DNA of 64,000 bases from positions 1,730,001 through 1,794,000 of the forward strand of contig NZ_AP019782.1 in the NCBI RefSeq assembly GCF_019669985.1. The letters are read 5' to 3'. How positions within the stretch are numbered: position 1 is the first letter of the stretch; each line of letters begins with the position of its first letter. The notes beneath the pieces are model-generated. The model did not search any database. It had not been told where the DNA came from and saw only the letters and a program-made list of their open reading frames with translations. Source of the stretch: Methylogaea oryzae. Its GTDB lineage: Bacteria; Pseudomonadota; Gammaproteobacteria; Methylococcales; Methylococcaceae. Positions 53,642 to 62,674 of this stretch are shown one piece after another. The translations under genes and the position numbers were made by a program.

Positions 53642-54184
53642 TCAAGCTTTCGCCGAGTCTGCCTTGGCTTTGGCGGGCTGACGGGCGGCGTCGAACTCCT
53701 TTTGGAAGTATTCGCGCATTTTTTCCGCGTCGAAGGTCAGCAAAGTGCCACCGGTGGCGAAATGCTGTTCGAACACCTTGCCCACCGCATAGGTGGAGGC
53801 GGAGGCGAGGGCCGGGCAGAACGTCCAGGTGAGCAGCGGGCCGACCACCGGGATGGCCTTGGTCAGGCTGGCCAGGCCGCCCATGACGCCGGAAGAGGCG
53901 ACGCCGTAGGGTACCAGGCTGCCGATCAGCGCGCCGATCAAGCTTTTGGCGCGGGATTCGTCGAAGGGCTGTTCATATTGCTTGGCCAGCTCGTAAACCA
54001 TTTTGACCTGGATGCCGCTGATGAGCACGATATCCAGCAGCGGCAGCGGGATGATGCCGGCGCCGGCGGACCACAAGCAATAGCGCTTGATGATAGAGGC
54101 GCAGGCTTCCTCCGTAGAGGCGACGGGGGTTTCCGGGGCGACGGCTTCGGGCAAAGCGCCGGCTTGGCTAGTGGTGGCATTCAT
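53642..54184 (-). CDS. DUF697-like membrane-associated protein
   Basis: A 180-residue protein resembling DUF697-family proteins. The core IIPLPLLDIVLISGIQVKMV (about 44-63) is followed by LAKQYEQPFDESRAKSLIG, a glycine-rich hydrophobic region, and AVGKVFEQHFATGGTLL near the C terminus. Such proteins are often paired with GTPases or stress regulons. No function is established. The hydrophobic segments suggest membrane association. A strong AAGGAGG precedes the ATG at good spacing, so high translation is likely. It lies 68 bases downstream of the RND outer-membrane gene. Confidence 0.75.
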   Translation of the reverse strand: MNATTSQAGALPEAVAPETPVASTEEACASIIKRYCLWSAGAGIIPLPLLDIVLISGIQVKMVYELAKQYEQPFDESRAKSLIGALIGSLVPYGVASSGVMGGLASLTKAIPVVGPLLTWTFCPALASASTYAVGKVFEQHFATGGTLLTFDAEKMREYFQKEFDAARQPAKAKADSAKA

Positions 54185-54252
54185 GGGCGATCCTCCTTAA
54201 AAGGCTGAGAACTGGCTTTTGGAGACTACACCAAGCGTTTTGCCGTTGCAAA

Positions 54253-55680
54253 TCAGCTTGCTTCCGGCGTGGCGGCGGCCGTGGCTTGTTCCACCCAGCC
54301 GCCGCCGAACGCTTTGTAAAGATTGATCAGGGCCTGCAAGGCGCTGCTCCGTCCTTGGGCCAGGGCCAGCTGCACATTGAACAGATTGCGTTGGGCGTCC
54401 AGCACTTCCAGATAATTGGTGTAGCCGTTGTCGTAACGCAGCCGAGCCAACCGCAGGTATTCGCGCAACGCGTCCACCTGGCCGGCCTGGGCGGTCACTT
54501 GCTGGCGGGTGCGGCTGTTGTCCACCAGGGCGTCCTCCACTTCCTTGAAGGCGTTCAGCAATACCCGCTGGTAGCCGAACAACGCCTGTTGCTCCTTGGC
54601 GTTGGCCTGTTGCACCTGGCCGGCGATTTTGCCGGCGGTGAAGAGGGGCACGGCCAGGGTGGCGCCGTAACTCCACAGGCCGGCGGGGCCGGCGAACAGG
54701 CGGGATAGGTCGATACTGGAATTGCCCACACTACCGGTGATGGTGAATTTGGGGAAGTATTCGCCCTTGGCGACGCCGATGCGGGCGTTGGCGGCGATCA
54801 GGTCCTGTTCCGCCTGGCGGATATCGGGGCGCTGTTGCAGCAATTCCGAAGGCAGCCCCATGGGCACCTCGGGATGGCGTAGCTCGTTCAGCGCCAGGCC
54901 CCGCTCCACGGCGGCCGGATTGTGGCCCAGCAGTACGCTCAATTCGTGCTCTTTCTGCGCCACGGATTTTTCCAGTTGCGGCACCAGCGCTTCGGCGTTG
55001 CGCAGTTCCGATTCGGCCTGGCGGACCTCCGATTCGGAATTGAGCTCGCCGGCGAACCGGGCTTGGGCGATGCGATAGGCCTCCCGCCGGTCCGCCAGTG
55101 TTTGCCGGGCGATGTCCAAACGCAGGTCCAGCTCGCGCAGTTGCACATAGGAGCGGGCGACGCTGGTGACCAGGGTCAGCACCACCGCGCGGCGGTTTTC
55201 CTCCCGCGAAAACAAGTCGGCGCGGGCCGCTTCCGTGGCGCGCCGCAGGCGGCCCCACACGTCGATTTCCCAGGAGACGTTCAGCGTGGCTTGTATGTTG
55301 GTGGTGATGGGGTTGACGGCGGCGCCGGCGGGCGACGGACCCATGGCTTCGATGGAGCTCTTTTGCTCCTGGCCGGAGGCCGTGCCGCCGAGTTGAGGGA
55401 ACAGGCTGGAGGCGGAAACGCCGTATAACCCGAGGTATTCCTCCACCGACGCCGTGGCGATGCGCAAGTCCTTGTTTTGCTGCAAGGATTGATCGATCAG
55501 GCGCACCAGCACCGGGTCGCCGAACTGTTCCCACCAGCGGGTGTTGGCGATGGCAGCGGCTTCGGCCTCGGCGAAGCGCCAGCTTTCCGGTACGGGCTCG
55601 TCCGGCTTTTGGTAATCGGGCCCCACGTTGAAGCACGCGGCCAGGGATAGGCAAAGCGGTAGTAGCAATAAGCGGCGCAT
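54253..55680 (-). CDS. RND efflux outer-membrane lipoprotein (NodT/OprM family)
   Basis: A 475-residue outer-membrane channel of the TolC/NodT/OprM family. The signal peptide ends in the lipobox LAAC with Cys16, followed by the family hallmark VGPDYQKP. Two repeated helical-barrel halves follow, with typical DVWGRLRRATEAARADLF and VPLFTAGKIAGQVQQANA stretches. It is the third gene of an MFP-RND-OMF operon; its ATG directly abuts the pump gene's stop. A role in exporting the product of the nearby synthetases is possible but not shown by the sequence. Confidence 0.93.
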   Translation of the reverse strand: MRRLLLLPLCLSLAACFNVGPDYQKPDEPVPESWRFAEAEAAAIANTRWWEQFGDPVLVRLIDQSLQQNKDLRIATASVEEYLGLYGVSASSLFPQLGGTASGQEQKSSIEAMGPSPAGAAVNPITTNIQATLNVSWEIDVWGRLRRATEAARADLFSREENRRAVVLTLVTSVARSYVQLRELDLRLDIARQTLADRREAYRIAQARFAGELNSESEVRQAESELRNAEALVPQLEKSVAQKEHELSVLLGHNPAAVERGLALNELRHPEVPMGLPSELLQQRPDIRQAEQDLIAANARIGVAKGEYFPKFTITGSVGNSSIDLSRLFAGPAGLWSYGATLAVPLFTAGKIAGQVQQANAKEQQALFGYQRVLLNAFKEVEDALVDNSRTRQQVTAQAGQVDALREYLRLARLRYDNGYTNYLEVLDAQRNLFNVQLALAQGRSSALQALINLYKAFGGGWVEQATAAATPEAS

Positions 55681-58600
55681 CTAATTTTCCTTGCCGGGCC
55701 GGCGCGCCAGCAGGCGGTCGCGCAGGTTTTCCAGCGAGACGAAGAACAGCGGCACGAAGAACACCGCCAGCAGGGTGGCGCTGATCATGCCGCCCATGAC
55801 CCCGACGCCGATGGAGTGGCGGCTGTTGGCGCCGGTGCCGGTGCTGGTGACCAAGGGCACGACGCCAAGGATGAAGGCGAAGGAGGTCATCAGAATGGGG
55901 CGAAAGCGCAGCCGCGCCGCCTCCAGGGCCGCGTCCATGGCGTTCAGGCCTTCCTCCCGCTTAAGGCTGGCGAACTCGACGATGAGTATGGCGTTTTTGG
56001 CGGCGAGGGCCACCAGGGTGACCAAGCCGATCTGGAAATACACGTCGTTGTGCATATGCATCGCCCACACGGCGAAGAACGCGCCGAACAGGCCGAACGG
56101 CACCGCCAGCATCACGCCGAACGGCAACAGCAGCTTTTCGTATTGGGCGGCCATGATGAGGAACACCATGAGTATGCCGTAGGCGAAGGCCGTCGCCGAC
56201 GAGCTGCCGGCGTTCTTTTCCTGGAAGGACTGGCCGCCCCAGGCGTAGCTCATGCTGTCCGGCAGCGTATTTTGGGCGATCTCCTCCATGGCCTGCATGG
56301 CCTGGCCGGAGCTGTAGCCGGCCGCCGCCGCGCCGTTGATGCGGGCGGCGGGGAAGCCGTTGAAACGGCTGATGAGGTCGGGGCCGCTGCTGAAATTGAC
56401 CTGCACCAGGCTGCTGAGGGGCACCATGGCGCCCTGGCTGCTGCGCACGAAGACTTTTTCGATGTCCTCGGGACGGCTGCGGTAAGAGGCGTCCGCCTGC
56501 ATCAGCACCCGGTAGGTGCGGCCGAATTTGTTGAAGTCGTTGACGTACATGACGTTGAACAAGCCGTTCAAGGTGTCGAACACGTCGCCGATAGGCACAC
56601 CCAGGGTCCAGACCTTCTCCCGGTCCAGCTTGACGAACAGCTGCTGGGCGTCGGCGCGGAGGGTGGAGGACACGCCTTGCAGACGGGGATCCTTCTGGGC
56701 CGCGGCCAGGATTTTATGGGTCATGGCTTCCAGGGCGTGCACGTCGCCGCCGCCCTGGTCCAGCAGCCAGAATTCGAAACCGCCGGACAGGCCCAGGCCG
56801 GGGATGGGCGGCGGATTCATGAACAGCACCAGGGCTTCCTTGATATCGGCCGCCCGCTGCATCATCCAGCCGAGCACGTTGTCCGCCTGCAACTCCGGCT
56901 TCACCCGCTCGCTCCAATCCTTGAGGGTCAGGAACAACACGCCGGCGCTGGATTTGGTGCCGCCGTCCAGCACGCTCATGCCGGCGATGGAAATCACGTC
57001 GCGGGTGGCGGGGCTTTGCTTGGCGACGGCTTCGGCCTTTTCGACCACGGCGGACGTGCGGTCCAGACTGGCGGCGTCGGGCAGGATCAAGGCGGCGAAC
57101 AGGGTGCCCTGGTCTTCGGAGGGGACGAAGCTGGTGGGCGTGGTTTTGAACAGGCCGGCGACCGCGGCCAGCATGGCCACGTACAGCAGCAAGCCGACCG
57201 CGCCCCGCCGCAGCAGCCAGCGGGCGCCGCCCAGGTAACGCTGGGTGGCGGTTTCCAGCGTGCGATTGAAGCCTTGGAAAAACTTGTGCCGGGCCGCCCC
57301 CAGGCGTCCGGTGCCGGATGACGCGTCGGCGGGTTTTATCAGACGCGCGGCCAGGGCCGGCGTCAAGGTCAGCGCCACCAGGGCCGACAGGGCGACGGAA
57401 ATGGCGATGGTGATGGCGAATTGCTTGTACAGCTGGCCGGTCATGCCGCCGAGGAAGGCGATGGGCACGAACACCGCGATCAGCACCAGGGTGGTGGCGA
57501 TGACCGGGCCGGTGACTTCCTTGAGGGCGAGGGTCGCCGCGTCGTAACCGTTCAGGCCCAGCTCCCGCTGGTTGCGTTCGACGTTTTCGATCACCACGAT
57601 GGCGTCGTCCACCACCAGGCCGATGGCCAGCACCATGCCGAACAGGGTGAGGGTGTTGACGGAAAAACCGAGCACGTACATGCCGGCCAGGGTGCCGACG
57701 ATGGACACCGGCACTGCCAGGGTGGGAATCAGCGTGGCGCGCCAGTCCTGCAGGAACAAATACACCACGGCGATCACCAGGGCGATGGCGTCCAGCAGGG
57801 TGTGGATCACCTCTTCGATGGACAGCTTGACGAACTCGGTGGTGTTGTAGGGGATGGAATAGCGGATGCCGGCGGGAAAGTTGGCGGCCAAGTGGTCCAT
57901 GGCGCTATGGATCTGCTCGGCGACGGTGAGGGCGTTGGCGCCCGGCTGCTGGTAAACGGCCAGCAGCGTGGTGTTCTCGCCGTTGAGGCGGGTGCGCATG
58001 TCGTAGCCCTGGGCGCCCAGTTCCACTCGCGCCACGTCGCGCAAGCGGATGGCTGCGCCGTCGGAATCGGCCCGCAGGATGATGTCGGCGAATTCGCGGG
58101 GATCGCTCAAGCGGCCTTGCGTCGCCACCGGCAAGGTCAGCGCCACCGGCTGCCCGCTGGGTTGCTGGCCGATCTGGCCCACGGCGAACTGGGCGTTTTG
58201 CTGCGTGATGGCGTTGCGGATGTCGCCGGTGGTGATGCCCAGCTGGGCCATGCGGTCGGGCTGCAGCCAGATGCGCATGGCGTAGTCGGAAGTGCCCATC
58301 ACGCTGACTTGGTTGGCGCCCGGAATCAGCTTGAGCTTGTCCACCACGTGCAGGCTGGCGTAGTTGGACACATAGGTGGGGTCGTAGCGGCCGTCCGATT
58401 GGATCGCCACGATCAGCAGGATGTTGGCGGTGGATTTGACCACCTGGACGCCGCCCCGGCGCACTTCGTCGGGCAGTTGCGGCTCCGCCAGCTTGACTCG
58501 GTTCTGTATCTCCACCTGGGCTTGGTTGATGTCGGTGCCGATGTCGAATAGCACGTTCAAGGTCAAGGAGCCGTCGGACGAGCTGGAGGAATACATGTAA

Positions 58601-58830
58601 AGCATGTTTTCCGCGCCGTTCACCTGCTGCTCGATGGGCGCGGCGACGGTTTGGGCCACGGTCTCGGCATTGGCGCCGGGGTAGACGGTGGTGACCTGGA
58701 TTTGCGGCGGCGTGATTTCCGGGAACTGCGCCACCGGCAATTGGCGCTGGGCCGCCAAGCCGGCCATGAGAATGACCACCGACAGAACGGCAGCGAAAAT
58801 GGGGCGGGCGATGAAAAAAGCCGGGTTCAT
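55681..58830 (-). CDS. RND multidrug efflux pump, inner-membrane subunit (HAE1/AcrB-like)
   Basis: A 1049-residue proton-driven inner-membrane pump of normal length for the HAE1 family. It starts with the characteristic FFIARPIFAAVLSVVI helix. The porter-domain motif VTTVYPGANAETV follows, and the proton-relay Asp pair is in LAIGLVVDDAIVVIEN. A second pseudo-repeat contains FFAVWAMHMHNDVYFQ and the late NAILIVEFA helix. It overlaps the adaptor gene upstream by four bases (ATGA) and abuts the outer-membrane gene downstream. The substrate cannot be told from sequence. Confidence 0.96.
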   Translation of the reverse strand: MNPAFFIARPIFAAVLSVVILMAGLAAQRQLPVAQFPEITPPQIQVTTVYPGANAETVAQTVAAPIEQQVNGAENMLYMYSSSSSDGSLTLNVLFDIGTDINQAQVEIQNRVKLAEPQLPDEVRRGGVQVVKSTANILLIVAIQSDGRYDPTYVSNYASLHVVDKLKLIPGANQVSVMGTSDYAMRIWLQPDRMAQLGITTGDIRNAITQQNAQFAVGQIGQQPSGQPVALTLPVATQGRLSDPREFADIILRADSDGAAIRLRDVARVELGAQGYDMRTRLNGENTTLLAVYQQPGANALTVAEQIHSAMDHLAANFPAGIRYSIPYNTTEFVKLSIEEVIHTLLDAIALVIAVVYLFLQDWRATLIPTLAVPVSIVGTLAGMYVLGFSVNTLTLFGMVLAIGLVVDDAIVVIENVERNQRELGLNGYDAATLALKEVTGPVIATTLVLIAVFVPIAFLGGMTGQLYKQFAITIAISVALSALVALTLTPALAARLIKPADASSGTGRLGAARHKFFQGFNRTLETATQRYLGGARWLLRRGAVGLLLYVAMLAAVAGLFKTTPTSFVPSEDQGTLFAALILPDAASLDRTSAVVEKAEAVAKQSPATRDVISIAGMSVLDGGTKSSAGVLFLTLKDWSERVKPELQADNVLGWMMQRAADIKEALVLFMNPPPIPGLGLSGGFEFWLLDQGGGDVHALEAMTHKILAAAQKDPRLQGVSSTLRADAQQLFVKLDREKVWTLGVPIGDVFDTLNGLFNVMYVNDFNKFGRTYRVLMQADASYRSRPEDIEKVFVRSSQGAMVPLSSLVQVNFSSGPDLISRFNGFPAARINGAAAAGYSSGQAMQAMEEIAQNTLPDSMSYAWGGQSFQEKNAGSSSATAFAYGILMVFLIMAAQYEKLLLPFGVMLAVPFGLFGAFFAVWAMHMHNDVYFQIGLVTLVALAAKNAILIVEFASLKREEGLNAMDAALEAARLRFRPILMTSFAFILGVVPLVTSTGTGANSRHSIGVGVMGGMISATLLAVFFVPLFFVSLENLRDRLLARRPGKEN

Positions 58831-59984
58831 GGCTTAGGGCCGGCCGGCAGTTCGCGGGGATTCACCGGCATGCCCGGCACCACGTGGCTCATGCCGTCCA
58901 CCACCACCAATTCTCCCGCTTGCAGGCCGCTTTCGATCAGCCAGTCTTCGCCGTACCAGTCGCCCACCTGGACTTCCCGCACCGCGGCTTTGTTGTCGTT
59001 GCCGACCACGTACACGTATTTGCCCTGTTGGCCTTGCTGCACCGCCCGTTGCGGCAGGCTGATGGCGTTGGGGCGGACGGCGCCGGTGAGTTTGACGTGG
59101 ACGAATTGGCCGGGGCTCAGCAGGAAATGCGGGTTGGGGAACTCGGCGCGGATGTTGGCGGTGCCGGTTTGGGAAGCCAGCAGGGTGTCGGTGAAATTGA
59201 TTTTGCCGGTTTTGGGGTAGGCGGAACCGTCTCCCAGGGTCAGCTCCACCACATAGCCGTCCCGGCCGGGCGTTTGCAGTTCGCCTTTCTGCACCGCGCT
59301 GCGGATGCGCAGCAGCTGGTTTTCCGAGACGTTGAAATTGACCCACATGGGGTCCATCTGCGCCACGGTGGTGAGCAGGCCTTCCGAGCCGGGGCTGAGC
59401 AAGCTGCCTTCGTCCTTGCGCGAGCGGCTGCTGAGGCCGGTGAGGGGCGATTGGATGGTGGCGTAGCTCAAGTTAAGTTCCGCCGTCGTGACCTGGGCGC
59501 GGGCCGACAACACGGCCGCGTCGGCCTCCGCCAGGGCCGACATGGCGTCGTCCACGTCTTTCTGGCTGACCGCCTTTTGCTCCACCAGATTTTTCAACCG
59601 CGTCAGATTGCGCTTGGCGTTGGCTTGTCTGGCTTCCTGCTGCGCCAGCTGGCCTTTTTGGCCCTGCAAGGCGGCGGTGAAGGGCTTGGCGTCCAGCAGG
59701 AACAGGGTTTGTCCGGCTTGCACCAGGCTGCCTTCCTGGTAGACGCGCCGCTCGAGAAAACCTTCCACTCGAGTGCGGATTTCCACCAGGCGGGAGCTTT
59801 GGGTTTGGCCGATGAAATCCCAGGTTTGCGGCAGCGTTTGCGGCGCGATGCGCTGCACGGTCACTTCCGCCGGCGTGAATTGGGGCGCTCCGCCGTGCTC
59901 TTCGCAGGCCGCCAGCAACGCGGCGAGCAGGCCGGGTAGGGCGCGGGAGACGAACTGTGGTGGGCGGGGACCGGTGAAAGCCAT
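58827..59984 (-). CDS. RND efflux periplasmic adaptor (membrane fusion lipoprotein)
   Basis: A 385-residue adaptor of the HlyD/AcrA type. The signal peptide ends in a lipobox LAAC with Cys27. The lipoyl half-motifs (EIRTRVEGFLERRVYQEGS and LSYATIQSPLTGLSSRSRKD) flank a coiled-coil hairpin rich in Gln and Ala. Beta-barrel and membrane-proximal domains follow. It is the first gene of the tripartite efflux operon and overlaps the pump gene start by four bases. An 80-base gap separates it from the porin gene upstream, so this gap may hold the operon promoter. No clear regulator gene is adjacent. Confidence 0.94.
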   Translation of the reverse strand: MAFTGPRPPQFVSRALPGLLAALLAACEEHGGAPQFTPAEVTVQRIAPQTLPQTWDFIGQTQSSRLVEIRTRVEGFLERRVYQEGSLVQAGQTLFLLDAKPFTAALQGQKGQLAQQEARQANAKRNLTRLKNLVEQKAVSQKDVDDAMSALAEADAAVLSARAQVTTAELNLSYATIQSPLTGLSSRSRKDEGSLLSPGSEGLLTTVAQMDPMWVNFNVSENQLLRIRSAVQKGELQTPGRDGYVVELTLGDGSAYPKTGKINFTDTLLASQTGTANIRAEFPNPHFLLSPGQFVHVKLTGAVRPNAISLPQRAVQQGQQGKYVYVVGNDNKAAVREVQVGDWYGEDWLIESGLQAGELVVVDGMSHVVPGMPVNPRELPAGPKP

Positions 59985-60063
59985 GGCGCGTATCGGTTCT
60001 GTTACGGTGTTGGCCGCATTGTACAGTGAAAATTCCGCTGGCCTAGACCGGAGGTGGACATGG

Positions 60064-61473
60064 TTAAAAATTGTAGTTGGCCATGAATTGCAGCCGCTGC
60101 AAGGTTCCCTCCTGGCCGCTGACGATTTCCCGGGTGGCGTAGATGTATTCCAGGCCGAAGGTGGTTTTCAGCAGCGGGCTCCACAGCAGGTTGGCGTGGA
60201 CCGATTGAGCCATGCGGTTGGCGTTGGCCGGCGTCTGGCCGGCATAGTCGGCGTAGGCCGCGCCGTAGACCAGCGTCGAGCGCCACTGCTCGTTCCACCA
60301 GTGCTGATAGGCGACGAAGCCGCTATACGATGGCGTCAAACGGATGCGGCCGTCGTTGCTTAATACGCCGTCGTTGAACAAATTGGTGGCGGTATAACGC
60401 CCCAAGACGTTGCCGTAGTTGAGCATAAAGCGGAGGTTGTCCTGCCCCAGCGTCTTCAGGCGTCCGCCCACGCTGACCGCGCCACCCCAGGCGGAACTCG
60501 CTTGCGTGGCCGGCGCGTTGCAGCCGCTGCCGGCCGGGCTGCCCTGGCAGCCGCCGTCTTGGCGGATTTGCCGGGTCAAACCGGCCACCGACACATCGCC
60601 CCAATCGCCGCGCCAGCCCACTTTGCCGACCAAGTCCGGGTAGCGGTCGTCGTCCGGCACGATGCGGCCGCCGTTGGCGCCGGTCAGCGTGGTTTCGGGA
60701 TTCTCCAGCGCGACTTGCCAGTCGCCGCCGTCGAAGGGCTGGGTCCAGCGGATCAAGGGTTGGCGGGTGTAGATGCGTCCCACCGAGCCGCCGGAGTCGT
60801 TGAGTTCCGGCAGCGCGTTGGCGTTCAAGAACGTACTCCAGGTCTGGCCGGCCAGGAAGCGGCCCAGGCTGCCGTAGGCATGGCGCAGGCTGGGACTGTA
60901 GGCGTTGGTGGTGCGTTCCTCGCCGGGCGCCTGGGTGGAGAAAAACTCCATTTCGAAATAGCTGGTCAAGTCGCCCAAGCGGGTGGGAGTCAGCGCTTTG
61001 AGCCAAAGCCGGCTGCCTTTCCCGTGGAAAGTGACTTGGTTCCGTTCCCCTTGGCCGTTTAGGGGGATGGCGCCGGCGATGAGCTGCTGGTCGCCGATGT
61101 TGGCGGCGCCCGCGCTGACGCTGTTGTAAATGGCGTCGAGCTTGACGAAGCCGCCCAGGGTCAGCGAAGTATCGGTGCCGGGGATGGTATAGCCGTTTCC
61201 GGCGCCGGCGGGCGGCGCCGCTGGGGCGGTCGCGCCCTTGGCGGCGGCGTCGGCGGCGAGGGGCGACAAGCTCGCGGGCGCGCCGCTTTCGCCCCTCGCC
61301 GCGTCCCGCCGCTGGCGTTGCAGTTGCTCTTCCAAATCTCCCACCCGGCCGGCCAGGCGCTGGACCTCCGCCTTGAGCAACTCCACCGTGCGCTTCAGTT
61401 CCTCGTCGTCCGCGTGGGCCGATGCGGCCTGGCCCATCGCCAGCAACAGCAACGACAGCCGGCGTGCCGTCAT
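60064..61473 (-). CDS. DcaP-like outer-membrane porin
   Basis: A 469-residue outer-membrane protein. It has a signal peptide ending near SAHA, a coiled-coil segment (about 22-55, heptad-like ELKRTVELLKAEV), and a Pro/Ala-rich linker. A long beta-rich C-terminal barrel begins near SLTLGGFVKLDAIY and ends in the typical aromatic FMANYNF. The layout resembles the DcaP family of trimeric porins, which take up small organic acids. The start is at 61473, where ATG overlaps the stop of the upstream gene (ATGA). An open frame continues upstream of this ATG but has no support as coding sequence. Confidence 0.87.
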   Translation of the reverse strand: MTARRLSLLLLAMGQAASAHADDEELKRTVELLKAEVQRLAGRVGDLEEQLQRQRRDAARGESGAPASLSPLAADAAAKGATAPAAPPAGAGNGYTIPGTDTSLTLGGFVKLDAIYNSVSAGAANIGDQQLIAGAIPLNGQGERNQVTFHGKGSRLWLKALTPTRLGDLTSYFEMEFFSTQAPGEERTTNAYSPSLRHAYGSLGRFLAGQTWSTFLNANALPELNDSGGSVGRIYTRQPLIRWTQPFDGGDWQVALENPETTLTGANGGRIVPDDDRYPDLVGKVGWRGDWGDVSVAGLTRQIRQDGGCQGSPAGSGCNAPATQASSAWGGAVSVGGRLKTLGQDNLRFMLNYGNVLGRYTATNLFNDGVLSNDGRIRLTPSYSGFVAYQHWWNEQWRSTLVYGAAYADYAGQTPANANRMAQSVHANLLWSPLLKTTFGLEYIYATREIVSGQEGTLQRLQFMANYNF

Positions 61474-61979
61474 GGGACAGTCTCGGCGAGGGGGCGGTTG
61501 TCGCGGAACAACAGATGGCAAGCAGCGCAGGTCGCCCGCATGTCTTCGCGGATTTGGGGCAAGGATTCCGTCTGGCCGCTTTCCGCCTGTTGGCGCATTT
61601 GCTGGATTTGCTGGCTCAGACGATCGGTCAGCGTGGCGAACAAGGTGTGCTCCGTGGCGTTGAGGGGCAAGCGGGTCCGCGACAGCTGGATCTCCTTCAA
61701 CGTATCGGCCATGGCGGCCGCGGCGGCGGCGATTTCCCGCGCCTTTGAGCGGCGCTGGCGGTCGATGTCCGGCTGGGTTAAATAGCGTTCGAACATCAAG
61801 GCGTTCATTTCCTGCATCAACTGGCGCAGGCGCTCCTCGTGCAGCCCGTGGCGGGGCGCGTCGGCGCTTTGGCGCTGCCCTGGGGTTGGGGCGCAGCCGG
61901 CGCTCAACAGGCAAATCGCGGCCAGCAGCGCGCCGGCGGCGGGATGGACGGCAAGGGGGCGTTTATGGGGACGGAACAT
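61470..61979 (-). CDS. Lipoprotein with a C-terminal c-type heme motif
   Basis: A 169-residue probable lipoprotein. The signal peptide ends in the lipobox LSAGC with Cys29. It is mostly helical and carries a CAACH heme-attachment motif at about 151-155, close to the C terminus. This placement is like class II cytochromes c such as cytochrome c'. One heme is expected, in the periplasm. I favour the ATG at 61979 over a longer frame reaching 62054, because the signal peptide then begins at once. Its stop overlaps the start of the porin gene, so the two are translated together. The functional link between a heme lipoprotein and a porin is not obvious. Confidence 0.72.
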   Translation of the reverse strand: MFRPHKRPLAVHPAAGALLAAICLLSAGCAPTPGQRQSADAPRHGLHEERLRQLMQEMNALMFERYLTQPDIDRQRRSKAREIAAAAAAMADTLKEIQLSRTRLPLNATEHTLFATLTDRLSQQIQQMRQQAESGQTESLPQIREDMRATCAACHLLFRDNRPLAETVP

Positions 61980-62101
61980 ATCGGTTGGCGCGTTAATCGG
62001 ATTTTGCGGGTTGGCGGGGCGGCCGGCGCGCGGCGGCGCCGTCGTGCATAGCATAGAAGTCTATAATCAAACCCGACACCTGTACTTCCAAAGGAAATTC
62101 C

Positions 62102-62383
62102 ATGGCTGAAGCAAAAACCAAACCGGCGGCCAAGAAAGCCGCAACCAAGACCAGCGCCGAATCCGCCGCTCCCAAGCCCAAGGCCCCCGCCGCCAAGCGG
62201 GCCGCCAAGCCTAAGGCCGCGCCCGCCGCCGCGCAGCAGGCGATGAGCGCCGAAGAACGCTACAAAATGACCGAGGTCGCCGCGTACTACATCGCCCAGC
62301 GCAACGGCTTCGCCGGCGACCCGAAAGCCTATTGGGCGGAAGCCGAAGGGCAAATCGCGCAGATGCTGTCCAAATCCGCTTAA
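62102..62383 (+). CDS. DUF2934 protein with a histone-H1-like Lys/Ala-rich N terminus
   Basis: A 93-residue protein. Residues 1-48 are almost only Lys, Ala, Pro, Ser and Thr, with KPAAKKAA- and APAAKRAAKPKA-type stretches like bacterial histone H1 tails. Residues 50-85 match DUF2934, a short helical motif of unknown function with a conserved Arg near its start, an Ala-Tyr pair, and Gly-Phe before Tyr-Trp and Ala-Glu. AAAGGAA precedes the ATG at six bases. It is a single-gene unit closed by a strong terminator. DNA or RNA binding by the tail is an inference. Confidence 0.82.
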   Translation: MAEAKTKPAAKKAATKTSAESAAPKPKAPAAKRAAKPKAAPAAAQQAMSAEERYKMTEVAAYYIAQRNGFAGDPKAYWAEAEGQIAQMLSKSA

Positions 62384-62417
62384 ACGGGGCCGGCGCGAGC
62401 GCCGCCCGCCAAGCCTG

Positions 62418-62450
62418 AAGGCCTGCGAACCGCGTTCGCAGGCCTTTTTT
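62418..62450 (+). terminator. Strong intrinsic terminator of the DUF2934 gene
   Basis: A perfect 13-base stem, AAGGCCTGCGAAC (62418-62430) with GTTCGCAGGCCTT (62434-62446), has a three-base loop and ends in a run of six Ts. It lies 35 bases after the stop codon. Confidence 0.93.
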
Positions 62451-62674
62451 GCGGGCGCCGTTCCCACGGTCCGGCGCTGCCGCGGATTTCCGCCGCGACC
62501 GACGGGCAAAACGCACACCGTCATCGAATCATCACAATTGCTGCCCACAATGGGACATCGGCCGCCGACGCGCGTCTCGGCCGTTCCGTCCGTCGCCGAT
62601 TCAGCGCCCCGTAGCGGGCGACGGGCATTCGAAACTCGAGCCAGGCGCCGCGTCGGTGCCGGAAGGCGGCAGGC

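Noticed and set aside
61474-61914. An extended N terminus of the DcaP-like porin
   Set aside because: The extension is Pro/Arg/Gly-rich and antisense-like, overlaps the lipoprotein gene, and would bury the signal peptide that begins at the ATG at 61473.
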